NCBI GenBank assembly: GCA_017948555.1
Contig: JAFMYY010000020.1
Location: forward strand, 62,001-126,000
Length of the DNA: 64,000 nt
Direction: 5' to 3'
Source of the DNA: Cesiribacteraceae bacterium YIM B00369
Lineage (GTDB): Bacteria; Bacteroidota; Bacteroidia; Cytophagales; Cyclobacteriaceae
How positions within the stretch are numbered: the stretch's first letter is position 1; each line of letters begins with the position of its first letter. Both the position numbers and the translations under genes were made by a program. Below, in pieces: positions 31,901 through 40,472 of the stretch. The notes under the pieces were generated by a model, which saw nothing but the letters and a program-made list of their open reading frames with translations, was not told where the DNA came from and did not search any database.

Positions 31901-32114
31901 GTACATCCGGAATGGGTATTTCAGAAAGCATATAACCGCAATAAGAGAAATCCGGTACCCTGTCGCCATTGCTGCCTGCATAGTAGCTTATCTTTCCATC
32001 TGCACTTATCTGTACAGGAGATTCAGCTGTTGTTTTAGTTTGGGCGTATATAAATTCCGGAAAAATTAAAGCCAGCAAAACAGCAGCAAAAGCCGCCCGG
32101 TAATTTAAATCCAT
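28962..32114 (-). CDS. Large exported beta-helix polysaccharide enzyme with a second C-terminal domain
   Basis: The protein has 1050 residues and a signal peptide cut near residue 25. Residues ~50-500 form a right-handed parallel beta-helix of the pectate-lyase/GH28 type, opening with ATESIQKAINYV and AVLLGKGTFKIAGSL and SGVVLRGSGPGRDGT, the usual helix-start signature. Residues ~590-960 look like a (beta/alpha)8-type domain with HYLQHNIIEEGAHW and MAEEFYDTTHVVRNQLHRAY. A small beta domain ends the protein (NWINPHTGEITPAKKK). The whole resembles Bacteroidota proteins annotated as pectate-lyase-like with a DUF6298-type C-terminus; that name is from memory. It is divergent from the SusCD pair, next to pectinesterase and arabinan enzymes, so pectin is the likely substrate. 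No lyase residues could be assigned. Confidence 0.75.
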   Translation of the reverse strand: MDLNYRAAFAAVLLALIFPEFIYAQTKTTAESPVQISADGKISYYAGSNGDRVPDFSYCGYMLSEIPIPDVQVRATVTAPEGDATESIQKAINYVASLPPDKQGFRGAVLLGKGTFKIAGSLTISSSGVVLRGSGPGRDGTILSGTGTDRETLIRIAGIDNRKTEEAVQLAETYFPVNTNKLTFKNGHSFKAGDHVIVNRPSTQEWIEDIGADKIGIYVDYPLTHWKTGDFDQNWYRQVVAVSQEAIILDVPLTNSLDPQYGGGNVAKYRWEGQIRNVGVENLRCISAYDETNAKDENHRWMAVTLENVRDSWVRRVVAEHFVSSAVAVWETAGRITVEDCKSLAPVGEVGNHRRYSFHTLGQQVLFQRCYAEFGYHAFSVGFTTPGPNAFVQCYSYMPYNFSGAIGGWASGVLFDKLTVDGGAISLAYRDVDGQGGGWSAANSLIWQSRAAKILLPAPPGAQNWTYAYWGQGYGNGHHELANSFVKPESFFYAQLQARTGKKSPEEEKILTYKTTRTSAPSPELAAELSEQARTPDLTMDTWIDRMIEKYPIHSDVSGAGSISKIKINAKAEKAEKAPAVSIRNGWIVRGRQALTGRKNRTSMWRGSTRPGDMAKAPPNLVRFVPGRTGRGLTDNLDTLVSDMLRNNVVAMQSFPALWYERRRDDHARVRRADADVWTPFYEQPFSRSGEGEAFDRLSKYDLTRWNSWYWLRLKQFADLADQNGLLFIQEHYLQHNIIEEGAHWADYPWRTANNINNTGFAENPAYAGDKRIYMAEEFYDTTHVVRNQLHRAYIRKSLENFEDNTNVIHHLGVEYTGPLHFVQFWLDVIGNWEKESGQDVMVMLPGTKEVQDAILNDPERAALVDVIDVIQWQYRKDGSLYAPAGGVSLAQRQYARILEVGETSFDQIYRAVQEFRSMYPEKAIVYSRGGAELSEWAVFMGGGSLARIPVIGNKKFHEDAAHMQPLKQNRQDPELYISGKKGRGYILFSESPELKIDLQDDEKRYTLNWINPHTGEITPAKKKISGGKVVSLKAPAEGPVVAWLTAGHN

Positions 32115-32475
32115 ATAAGTACTTTCCTTTTAGTTCAGATCCGAATTGTTAATTTACTGTATTTTGTACTGTAATATTTTAAATCATCCTTTTATTTCAA
32201 GGGCAACTATATTCATTGAATACCCAAAGAGCTATCATTTCACCGGTATTAACGGCACCAGAAACAAAGAATCATCAAGCTGCTACATTTACCTTTCCCC
32301 GGGGCGAAGCCTCCACAGTAACAGCCAAACTGCAAAGATAACAAAATCACTTCCCCGAAACGCCTGCCCCTCCGGAAACAGCATCTGAAATTAGCAATAA
32401 CAAAAGTTTTAATATTTTTTTCAAAAGCAGGACAGTACAGGACAGTTGAATGTTTACGATTTTCTAAATTTTCAA

Positions 32476-32491
32476 TGCAATCGTTTTCGCA
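32476..32491. promoter_or_regulatory. LacI-operator-like sequence
   Basis: tgcaatcgttttcgca is a near-palindrome with the GCAA-N-CG core shared with sites at 32696, 44832 and 63504. It fits the general LacI/GalR-type pattern with a central CG. Confidence 0.45.
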
Positions 32492-32695
32492 TGATGGATT
32501 CTTTAATATATTATTAATTTTTTCAAACACATTAAGCATTATGAAAAAAGCGGGAGCCTGCAAACAAGCTGAGATAAAACGAGTCGGATTGTACTTTTCC
32601 ACTATCCGGAAAGCGGCAGTTCTTCAACAGTTACCTGTAACTGAAAGAAAAGAAATTACCACTTACGCCGGAAATTAATTTTTTTCGGACCCTGA

Positions 32696-32710
32696 TTGCA
32701 AACGTTGTCA
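32696..32710. promoter_or_regulatory. LacI-operator-like sequence abutting a promoter
   Basis: ttgcaaacgttgtca matches the general LacI/GalR-type consensus WTGNAANCGNWNNCW at every position. It ends two bases before the -33-like TTTG at 32713, a natural place for repression of susC transcription. Confidence 0.5.
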
Positions 32711-32712
32711 TT

Positions 32713-32746
32713 TTTGCGGCTGCCTTAATTATCATCAATAATTTCC
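32713..32746 (+). promoter_or_regulatory. Candidate promoter for the second susCD pair
   Basis: TTTG at 32713-32716 is followed after 22 bases by TAATTTCC (32739-32746), a 6/8 match to the Bacteroidota -7 box TAnnTTTG. The leader to the start at 32901 would be about 145 bases. Spacing is slightly long. Confidence 0.35.
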
Positions 32747-32900
32747 CAAAGCTGCACCGGCACCTGTTTACCTTAGCTGATTAAAAGCCTGAGCAGCCGA
32801 AGAATTAAAAGAAATTACACCATAATTTTTTCCAATCCCCATCAGGGTTTGGTGCTGCTGATTATAACAAGAATTTTTTATAACCAATAAATTTTATCCT

Positions 32901-35900
32901 ATGAAGCAATTTTTCTTATCTCAACAAAAAAGATGGCTGAACTCCGGGAACAGGAAATTTTTAAGATCCAGGGATATATCACTCCTGGTGATAGCTTTCC
33001 TCTTTACCCTCCCAACGCTCATTTATGCGCAGGGAACAATTACAGGAAAGGTTACATCGGCAGATGATGGCAGCGCCTTACCGGGGGTAACCGTATTAGT
33101 GGAAGAAACCGGAAATGGTACGGTAACAGACCTGGAAGGGAATTATAACCTGCAGGTGCCCGACGGAAGTGGCACACTTGTTTTCTCTTATATCGGCTTT
33201 AATACGCAGAAGTTAAAGATTAATAACCGCTCCCGAATTAATGTAAGCCTGGAAACTGATTTTAAAGAGTTAGATGAAGTGGTGGTTATTGGTTATGGTA
33301 CAGTAAAAAAAAGTAACGTAACAGGCGCTATTGTATCAGTAGAGTCAAAAGAGCTCAGGCAGGTACCCAGTACAAACGTAATGGAAGCGTTACAGGGAAA
33401 GATTGCAGGTGTGGACATAACAAGAAGCAGCGGCAGCGCAGGAGCTCCCATTAATATTGCAGTTCGTGGCAACCGCTCACTTACCGCATCGAATGAACCC
33501 CTTTTTATTGTTGATGGAATTCAGTACAGCAATATCCAGGACCTGAACCCTAACGATATTGCATCAATGGAAGTACTGAAAGACGCTGCTTCAACTGCAA
33601 TTTACGGATCCAGGGGTGCAAACGGAGTAATTATTATTACCACAAAGCAAGGGGCTGCAGGCAAAACGAAAATCATGTTTAATTCCTATGCAGGTGTATC
33701 ACAACCGGTTAACTACCCTCAGGTTCAGACTCCGGAAGAGTATGTAGCTTTACGGAGAGAGGCATACCGCACCACGGGTAACTGGAACAGCCCTGCCGAC
33801 GACCCTGATATTTTTAATCCCTATGAGCTGGAGCAGCTTCAGAATGGTGGTGGAACCATCTGGTCGGACCTGTTCCTTAAAGATGGCTTCCAGCAGGATT
33901 ACCAGCTGGGTGTATCTGCGGGAACAGATAAAACGAACATTTATGTTTCCTTAAATTACTTTAAAGAAGAAGGTGTTCTCCGGCTGGATAAGCTGAACAG
34001 ATACAGCATACGGGCGAACATTGACCATTCGCTTTCCGATAAAGTAAAAATTGGTATACAAAACCAGGTAACATCCTACGATCAGGACATCCGGCAGGAT
34101 CCGCTGAATATCGCTAACAAAATAAACCCCTTATTGATGCCTTATGATGAGGAGGGTAATGTGGTGGCCTATCCGAATAATGGGAAGGATATTAATCCTT
34201 TGATGGACGAACAGCCAAACAACTATGCACACAATGCCCGTACAAACAGGGTGTTTTCAACGGCCTACATTAACTATAAAATTCTTGACGGGCTGAGCTT
34301 CAGAACCAATTTGGGCGTTACCTTAACAAATTCCAGAACAGGTATTTACAGAGGGTCTGAAACTGTTGCAAGAAATGGTGCAATGGCAGAGTCGGTTTAT
34401 GAAACCAAAATGAGGACCCAGCTGAACCTGGAAAACATACTGAACTATTCTAAAGAAATAGAAAACCACTCTTTTGGACTTACAGCTGTTCAATCCTTAC
34501 TCAGGGACCGGAATGAAGAACAATCTGCGCTGGGAAGAAACCAGCTGTTAAATTACCAGCTTTACTATGCACTGGGTAATGCTAATGACCAGGTTTCCAT
34601 TAACAGCAGGTACATTGCCAGCAGTCTGGTTTCTTTTACAGGGCGTTTGCAGTATGGATTTAAAGATAAATACCTGCTCATGCTAACCGGAAGGTCTGAT
34701 GGCGCCTCCCAGTTAAGTCCCGGCAGAAAATGGTCTTTCTTTCCTTCGGTATCTGCAGCCTGGAGAGTTATTCAAGAAGATTTTATGGCCGGTTATGCAG
34801 GTTTTTCAGACCTTAAGCTGAGGGCCAGCTATGGTGTTGCAGGTAATGCTGCAGTTGATCCTTATTCCACCCAGTCGTTACTTACAAGGATTCCGTTTGG
34901 CTTTGATGAAACTCCGGCTTACGGATACTCAGTCAGCAGCCAGATTGGAAACGATGCACTTGGCTGGGAATATACAACCACTTATAATATAGGACTTGAT
35001 TTCGGATTATTCCGGAACAGAATTACCGGGGTAATTGATGCTTATACTTCTGAAACAGACAACCTGCTGCTGGCAAGGTTCCTGCCCCCCAGCTCCGGTG
35101 TTTCACAGATTATTGAGAATGTAGGCAAAACCCGGAACCGGGGAATTGAAATAGGACTGAATGCCATTGCCATCGAGAGAAATAATTTCAGCTGGAGTAT
35201 AGGAGCAAACTGGTTTACAAACAGGGAGGAAATTCTGGAACTAAGTACAGGAGCGAATGATATTGCTAACGGCTGGTTTATTGGCTACCCTACCCAGGCT
35301 TTTTACGACTACGAGAAAACAGGAATATGGCAGGCAGATGAGGCTGATATTGCTAAAGACTATGGCCAGGCCCCCGGAGATGTTAAAGTTAAAGATCAAA
35401 ACAGGGATGGGGTAATAGATGCCAACAACGACCGTGTTGTATTGGGAACCAACCGGCCAAAATGGACTGCCAACCTCACCAACAACTTTAAGATTGGTAA
35501 TTTCGACCTGAACGTTCAGTTATATGCCAGGTGGGGGCAGATGATGGAATATGAGTACGGTGCTAACTATTACGATCCTTCCGGTACAGAAAACAGCTTA
35601 AAGCATAACTACTGGACTCCGGAGAACCCCACAAACGATTACCCGAGACCAAACTCAAGCCGCACCAGATTCGGAACCCTGTACTACTCGTCTCTTACCT
35701 ATCAGGATGCTTCGTTTGTAAAGCTGAGAGGAGTTACACTGGGCTACACCATTCCTCAAACCATCCTCGACAGGTTTTCAATCGGCCAGTTGCGCCTGTA
35801 TGTTACCGGCCGGAATGTTTTTGTACTCAGTAAGGTGGAAAACTATGACCCTGAACGTGGCGGGGCCACAAGTAATCCTATTCCCCGCTTAATTGTAGGC

Positions 35901-35921
35901 GGAATAAACCTTGAATTTTAA
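32901..35921 (+). CDS. SusC/RagA-family TonB-dependent transporter, no STN domain
   Basis: This 1006-residue outer-membrane transporter has a long n-region and signal peptide ending near IYAQ (residue ~45). A carboxypeptidase-regulatory-like domain follows (~47-125; [20 protein letters not shown], then [18 protein letters not shown]), then the TonB box/plug ([19 protein letters not shown]), the SusC hallmark ([33 protein letters not shown]), and a barrel ending in [11 protein letters not shown]. It has no STN domain, so it would not signal to a FecR protein; none is adjacent. Transcription starts in a region with LacI-operator-like sites. Its susD partner begins 23 bases downstream. It likely imports pectic or hemicellulosic oligosaccharides. 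Confidence 0.96.
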   Translation: MKQFFLSQQKRWLNSGNRKFLRSRDISLLVIAFLFTLPTLIYAQGTITGKVTSADDGSALPGVTVLVEETGNGTVTDLEGNYNLQVPDGSGTLVFSYIGFNTQKLKINNRSRINVSLETDFKELDEVVVIGYGTVKKSNVTGAIVSVESKELRQVPSTNVMEALQGKIAGVDITRSSGSAGAPINIAVRGNRSLTASNEPLFIVDGIQYSNIQDLNPNDIASMEVLKDAASTAIYGSRGANGVIIITTKQGAAGKTKIMFNSYAGVSQPVNYPQVQTPEEYVALRREAYRTTGNWNSPADDPDIFNPYELEQLQNGGGTIWSDLFLKDGFQQDYQLGVSAGTDKTNIYVSLNYFKEEGVLRLDKLNRYSIRANIDHSLSDKVKIGIQNQVTSYDQDIRQDPLNIANKINPLLMPYDEEGNVVAYPNNGKDINPLMDEQPNNYAHNARTNRVFSTAYINYKILDGLSFRTNLGVTLTNSRTGIYRGSETVARNGAMAESVYETKMRTQLNLENILNYSKEIENHSFGLTAVQSLLRDRNEEQSALGRNQLLNYQLYYALGNANDQVSINSRYIASSLVSFTGRLQYGFKDKYLLMLTGRSDGASQLSPGRKWSFFPSVSAAWRVIQEDFMAGYAGFSDLKLRASYGVAGNAAVDPYSTQSLLTRIPFGFDETPAYGYSVSSQIGNDALGWEYTTTYNIGLDFGLFRNRITGVIDAYTSETDNLLLARFLPPSSGVSQIIENVGKTRNRGIEIGLNAIAIERNNFSWSIGANWFTNREEILELSTGANDIANGWFIGYPTQAFYDYEKTGIWQADEADIAKDYGQAPGDVKVKDQNRDGVIDANNDRVVLGTNRPKWTANLTNNFKIGNFDLNVQLYARWGQMMEYEYGANYYDPSGTENSLKHNYWTPENPTNDYPRPNSSRTRFGTLYYSSLTYQDASFVKLRGVTLGYTIPQTILDRFSIGQLRLYVTGRNVFVLSKVENYDPERGGATSNPIPRLIVGGINLEF

Positions 35922-35944
35922 TTTCAACCACAAACTTCAAAGAC

Positions 35945-37642
35945 ATGAGATTCTTAAATAAATATAAATTTCTTCTTTTAGCAGCATGCCTTGGTTTAAC
36001 CTCCTCCTGTGAGCAGGAGCTTGAGGAGTATAACCCGTCAGGATTAACACCTGATGCTGTTTATACTACCCCTGAAGGCTTCGAATCTTTGGTAAATGCC
36101 TCCTATTCCTATACACGCTGGTGGTATGGAAAAGAAGAAGGTTATGGCTTATCCGAAATGGGAACCGACCTCTGGATGCCCGGCGTAGACAACCGCCATA
36201 TAGAAATAATGTCCTATAACGGCTTACAGGGAAACCAGACTTTTGTTAATTCCCTCTGGACGAAATTATATGAAGCAGTTAATGTTACCAATATAGGACT
36301 TCAGTACGTGGAAGAATCAGGGCTTTCTGCTGAGCAGCAAACCATAAGGGAAGCCGAGCTCCGCTTTTTAAGGGCTTTTTATTACTGGCATATAGTGGAA
36401 ACCTGGGGAGGAGTACATTTTACAACAGAACCTACAGAATCGGCCCAAACAACTGCAAACCGGACGGATATAAATAAGTTTTATGAGGACATAATTATAC
36501 CTGATCTGGAATTTGCAGCTGCAAACCTAGTCTATCCTGCTCAGCATTACGGCAGGGCAACGAAACCGGCTGCAGAAGCCTTCCTTGCCAGGGTACATCT
36601 TACACGCAAAAATTACGCTGAAGCTTTCAGGCTTGCTGATAAAGTAATTAATGAGTATGATTTTTCACTGGTACCTGAATATGCAGACCTGTGGGATATG
36701 GATAATCAGAAAAACAGTGAAGTGGTATGGGCGGTAACTTACGCGACTGACCTTAATCTTAACGACAGAAGAAATGACATTACCTACCCTGACGGGCACG
36801 GAAACGGAGGAAATAACGGCCACTTACTGTTCTTATCCACTTATGACCGGAACGGTACTTACGGAATGATCAGGGATACAGAAAACGGCAGACCTTATGC
36901 CCGCTATATGCCGACCCGTTACCTGCTCGAAATATTTAATGAGAATATTGATTCGCGCTACCATGGTTCTTTTAAAACAGCCTATTTTTCCAACAAACCG
37001 GGGGAGTATACCAAGGTAGTAAATGGTACCGAGGTAAAGGTGACATTAGCCATGGGAGATACAGCTATTTACACTACAAAACAGGTAATTCCTGATGCGG
37101 TTGATATGGAGAAAAACTACCTGATTTACGACATCAACGATATGTACAAAGCAGACGGAAGAATCAATAATAATAAACAGTATGTAACACTCAGTAAATT
37201 TATTGATCCTACCCGTGGCTCGATTCAGGAGCAACAAAGTGCACGCGATGCTTTTGTTTTACGCCTTGCAGAAATGTACCTCATTGCCGCTGAAGCAGCA
37301 TTTTTGGGAGGGGTAGAAGGAGGCGCTTCCACCGCAGCTGAATATGTGAACGTGGTTCGGGAAAGAGCCGCCTACCCCGGAGAAGAGGAAGAAATGAGGG
37401 TTGAGGCAGCTGATATTTCTTTAGCCTTTTTACTGGAAGAGCGTGCCCGGGAGTTTGCCGGGGAACAACTCCGCTGGTTCGATTTAAAAAGAACAGCTAC
37501 TTTGGTTGAAAGGGTAAAGGCTTATAACCCTGAAGCGGCCTCTTTTATTAAGGACCATCACATTGTACGTCCAATACCGCAGGTACAGCTGGATGCCGTA
37601 ACAAACAAAGAAGAGTTCACTCAGAACCCTAATTATAATTAA
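35945..37642 (+). CDS. SusD/RagB-family surface glycan-binding lipoprotein
   Basis: The 565-residue lipoprotein has a signal ending in LTSSC, with Cys22 lipidated. The SusD core is shown by [16 protein letters not shown], the [20 protein letters not shown] motif, [15 protein letters not shown], and the C-terminal [20 protein letters not shown] followed by [13 protein letters not shown] and the terminal NPNYN. It pairs with the preceding SusC to capture glycan at the cell surface. It is the last gene of the unit, ending at a strong hairpin shared with the convergent ABC ATPase gene. The substrate is inferred from neighbouring pectin enzymes. Confidence 0.95.
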   Translation: MRFLNKYKFLLLAACLGLTSSCEQELEEYNPSGLTPDAVYTTPEGFESLVNASYSYTRWWYGKEEGYGLSEMGTDLWMPGVDNRHIEIMSYNGLQGNQTFVNSLWTKLYEAVNVTNIGLQYVEESGLSAEQQTIREAELRFLRAFYYWHIVETWGGVHFTTEPTESAQTTANRTDINKFYEDIIIPDLEFAAANLVYPAQHYGRATKPAAEAFLARVHLTRKNYAEAFRLADKVINEYDFSLVPEYADLWDMDNQKNSEVVWAVTYATDLNLNDRRNDITYPDGHGNGGNNGHLLFLSTYDRNGTYGMIRDTENGRPYARYMPTRYLLEIFNENIDSRYHGSFKTAYFSNKPGEYTKVVNGTEVKVTLAMGDTAIYTTKQVIPDAVDMEKNYLIYDINDMYKADGRINNNKQYVTLSKFIDPTRGSIQEQQSARDAFVLRLAEMYLIAAEAAFLGGVEGGASTAAEYVNVVRERAAYPGEEEEMRVEAADISLAFLLEERAREFAGEQLRWFDLKRTATLVERVKAYNPEAASFIKDHHIVRPIPQVQLDAVTNKEEFTQNPNYN

Positions 37643-37652
37643 ATAAGGTAAC

Positions 37653-37692
37653 AGGAAGGGGAGTGTGATTCACTCCCCTTCCTTTATTTTAT
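37653..37692. terminator. Strong terminator between convergent units
   Basis: AGGAAGGGGAGTG pairs with CACTCCCCTTCCT (37653-37683 overall, 13 bp with a 5-base loop), followed by a T-rich tail on the plus strand. It ends the susCD unit and lies 13 bases before the stop of the convergent ABC gene, which it may also serve. Confidence 0.9.
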
Positions 37693-37704
37693 CCTGAGGC
37701 CGCC

Positions 37705-39213
37705 TTATACTACTTTACCTTTGTCTAACTTCAGGTGAAAATTCACACAATCAGGAATATCATCTGCATAATGAGAAACAAAAATTAAAGTCCTCTCTGT
37801 GTTTCCGCAAATTTTGTCAATAATTTTTTTAACCTTTTCAGTCTGGTATTTATCCAGACCCTGACACGGTTCGTCGAGGATGAGTAATGGCGGATTTTTC
37901 ACAAGTGATCTGGCCAGTAATACCAGGCGCTGGTCTCCTAAAGACAAAGCATTGAACTTCCTGTCTTTAAACTTTAAAACATCAAGCGCTTCCATCCAGG
38001 CTTTAATCTGTCCTTTCTGAAATCCTGATATTGCCCCTGTAGCACCAATCTGATCATGGATGCCTGAAGCCACTACTTCCTTACAGGATATTCCTCCTGA
38101 ACTTACAGAACGGTAACCCTGGCCGGTTTCTGCCAGGCTTTTCGCTTCCACTCTTGTGCTTTCATCCCTGAGAAAATACAAATGAAGTTCCGGCGATACA
38201 TAACCTATTTTCTCCTTTATTTCCCATATGCTTTCACCGGATCCTCTTTTTTTATCAAAAAGGATAATTTCATTGTTGTAAGCCTGAGCATTATCAGCAT
38301 TAATCAGGCTGAGAAGTGTAGACTTTCCGGATCCATTGGGGCCTGACAACGACCAGCACTCCCCTTTTTTAACTTTCCAGTTTATAATATCTAATATTGT
38401 TTTCGATCCAAATTTTACTGCAACATCCTTCATTTCCACTGCTACAGTAAAATCGCCTCCCTGCGACTTTTGCAAATGTGCAGGAAGAAGCTGTTCCCTG
38501 ACAGCAACAGGGCTTTCCTTTTTCACCCCCTCATAGGATTCAGAAGAAAAAACACCTCTTATGGTTCCGGCTTTCATTTCAATAATCCGGCAATCAGCTT
38601 TTGGAATTTCATCAGCCGGACTGATAATAATAACAGTGATACCGGATTTAATGAAATCATTGATAATTTCATGGAGGAGTTTTCGTCCCTGTACATCCAG
38701 GCCAATAAATGGGTTATCCAGCACGATCATTTCAGGCTTTTGCAGCAGTGCCTTCGCAATTTGCACCCGTTTCCCTTCGCCGCTGGAAAGTTCTATAAGC
38801 CTGCTGTTCAGGACATGGGTAATCTGCAGTTTCTCCGCAATATCAGCTATTTCGCTTTCGACCCCTGAATGTCCGGTTTGTAAAACTTCTATAACTTCAG
38901 GCACATTCGAACCATAATTATGGTCAAACCGCTGCTGGTAATAAGACCGGGTGGTAAAAAGGTATCTGAAATCGTGCTGCTGGCTTATAAAAACCGCTTT
39001 AAAATCTGAAGGCACAAAAAATTTAAGCTCTCCACTGTATACCGGAAGCAAACCGGCAATTAATTTTCCCAGCAATGTTTTACCACTACCTGAAGGACCC
39101 GTAATGATATAAGAAATTCCTTTTTCAATAGTGAAGGTAAGCTTACTGAGCAGTATTTCACGCTCTGTCCTTACTTCAACATTTTCCGCTTTTAAAATCA
39201 GGGGCATCAGCAA
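37705..39213 (-). CDS. Tandem ABC ATPase, ModF/PhrA-like
   Basis: The 502-residue soluble protein carries two ABC nucleotide-binding domains and no membrane segment. Domain 1 has Walker A GPSGSGKT (39-46), signature LSSGEGKRVQIAKAL and Walker B MIVLDNPFIGLD. Domain 2 has Walker A GPNGSGKS (291-298), signature-like LSLGDQRLVLLARSL and Walker B LLILDEPCQGLD with a following H-loop SHYADD. This layout matches the ModF/photorepair PhrA-type ATPases, whose role is poorly defined. Domain 1 has Asn instead of the usual Glu after the Walker B Asp (LDNP), so it may bind rather than hydrolyse ATP. It sits between susCD and the pectinesterase gene but no permease is near. A role in the sugar locus is not evident. 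Confidence 0.85.
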   Translation of the reverse strand: MLMPLILKAENVEVRTEREILLSKLTFTIEKGISYIITGPSGSGKTLLGKLIAGLLPVYSGELKFFVPSDFKAVFISQQHDFRYLFTTRSYYQQRFDHNYGSNVPEVIEVLQTGHSGVESEIADIAEKLQITHVLNSRLIELSSGEGKRVQIAKALLQKPEMIVLDNPFIGLDVQGRKLLHEIINDFIKSGITVIIISPADEIPKADCRIIEMKAGTIRGVFSSESYEGVKKESPVAVREQLLPAHLQKSQGGDFTVAVEMKDVAVKFGSKTILDIINWKVKKGECWSLSGPNGSGKSTLLSLINADNAQAYNNEIILFDKKRGSGESIWEIKEKIGYVSPELHLYFLRDESTRVEAKSLAETGQGYRSVSSGGISCKEVVASGIHDQIGATGAISGFQKGQIKAWMEALDVLKFKDRKFNALSLGDQRLVLLARSLVKNPPLLILDEPCQGLDKYQTEKVKKIIDKICGNTERTLIFVSHYADDIPDCVNFHLKLDKGKVV

Positions 39214-39329
39214 AATGGTTAAGGTTTTTTATGAAGCTCTTACGTTCCGGAGAATTGAATAGCCTTTCAGCTAAATTGTTTAGTTAAAGATAAAAAAATT
39301 AAAAACACAGGAAAGGCCTATCAGAATTT

Positions 39330-40301
39330 TCACTTCTGAGATGGATCCCAGCCATCATCGCCACTCAGGATATTCTTTACCGTATAAGCCCCAGCCTCTT
39401 TTTTGCTCAGCTGCTTCGACCATTTTACCCGCTGCCCAGTATTAGCGCCTGAGCCTTTGTTTTGGTACTCAGCATAATAAGCTGTTTGATCGCGGTTTGT
39501 ACTGCCCCAGTTGCTCCATCCTTCAGGAATAATATGAGCTCCTAAATCGCTGTACAGAGAAACGACTTTAGCGTAATCCCGCCATGGGCGGCCCAGCGAC
39601 ACTTTCGTTACCCCATCTTTGGCCGTAAGTTTACAATTCAAAAAAACAAAGCCGAAGGATTCATTTTGGGGTGTGCTGGCTGCAGTGATATAGGAATCGC
39701 TCAGGCTGTGTATGGTGCAACTGTCGAAAACCGCAATTCCTTCTCCAAAAATAAAATCGGTTGTACCTTCAATAAAACAATTTTTATAATACTGTCGGCT
39801 ACCCTCTCCGGCAGCATACAGGGTATCCTGGTGGCCCTTTATTTTGCAGTTAAGGAAACGGCTGCGGTCACCTTCCACATGCAAAGCAACCGCCTGCCCT
39901 ACCGGACCTGATGAATTAATGATAGTAAGATTCTCTGCTGTAAAATCATTTGCCTCCACTTTCATTGTGTAGGTATGGAAGGTACTGTTCCTGCCAAGAT
40001 CAATTTTATCGAAGTAATCGTCATAAGTAATGATGGTTTCATCCCTGTCCTCACCCCTGAGGGTTAATTTTGTATTCCAGGAATACACTCTTACTTTTTC
40101 CTTATATTCTCCTTTTTTAATATGGATAATAACAGGTTTGTCCGGGAAGGCTTTAGTGGCATTAATTGCTTCCTGAATGCTTGTAAAATCTCCACTCCCA
40201 TCCTTAGCAACGGTCATTTCATAATCCACCTGAGCCTGCACAAACTGCAGCAGTACAAGCAGGTTAATAAACAGCGGCACTAACATTTTCCTTATTATCA
40301 T
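39330..40301 (-). CDS. CE8 pectin methylesterase, exported
   Basis: The 323-residue enzyme removes methyl esters from homogalacturonan, preparing it for lyases and polygalacturonases. A signal peptide is cut near residue 23. Beta-helix motifs of CE8 appear in order: GSGDFTSIQEAINA, KKGEYKEKV, GQAVALHVEGD, GHQDTLYA and GTTDFIFGEG with the two catalytic aspartates, then VSLGRPWRDYAKV. These give the full substrate-binding and catalytic set. Length is typical. It is the third gene of a leftward unit with the CE7-like and GH95 genes (171-base gap to GH95). Its presence is the strongest single indication that the locus targets pectin. Confidence 0.94.
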   Translation of the reverse strand: MIIRKMLVPLFINLLVLLQFVQAQVDYEMTVAKDGSGDFTSIQEAINATKAFPDKPVIIHIKKGEYKEKVRVYSWNTKLTLRGEDRDETIITYDDYFDKIDLGRNSTFHTYTMKVEANDFTAENLTIINSSGPVGQAVALHVEGDRSRFLNCKIKGHQDTLYAAGEGSRQYYKNCFIEGTTDFIFGEGIAVFDSCTIHSLSDSYITAASTPQNESFGFVFLNCKLTAKDGVTKVSLGRPWRDYAKVVSLYSDLGAHIIPEGWSNWGSTNRDQTAYYAEYQNKGSGANTGQRVKWSKQLSKKEAGAYTVKNILSGDDGWDPSQK

Positions 40302-40472
40302 CTTTACGTGTTCGTTTAGTTATAGAGTTCTTTTCTTAAATATCAAATTCAGCTGCTTCCTTTTCCTGTTAAGCGAAATAACTGAGTGTTTTCTTATGTT
40401 TGCCGGGAAGCTTTTTACTTGCCGCAGCCGGAAGTTTACAAATGAACATCCGCTGCACTGCTTTATGCTCAT

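Larger units (their letters stand above)
32115..32900. other. Divergent regulatory region between the beta-helix gene and susC
   Basis: These 786 bases have no convincing gene. Two LacI-operator-like sequences (32476-32491 and 32696-32710) and a candidate promoter at 32713-32746 lie here. There is also a short direct repeat, aggacagtacaggacagt, around 32428-32446. Confidence 0.6.

Noticed and set aside
32249-32602. 117-codon minus-strand frame in the divergent region
   Set aside because: Cys- and Phe-rich sequence without a recognisable fold, overlapping an operator-like site and AT-rich promoter DNA. Not a credible gene.
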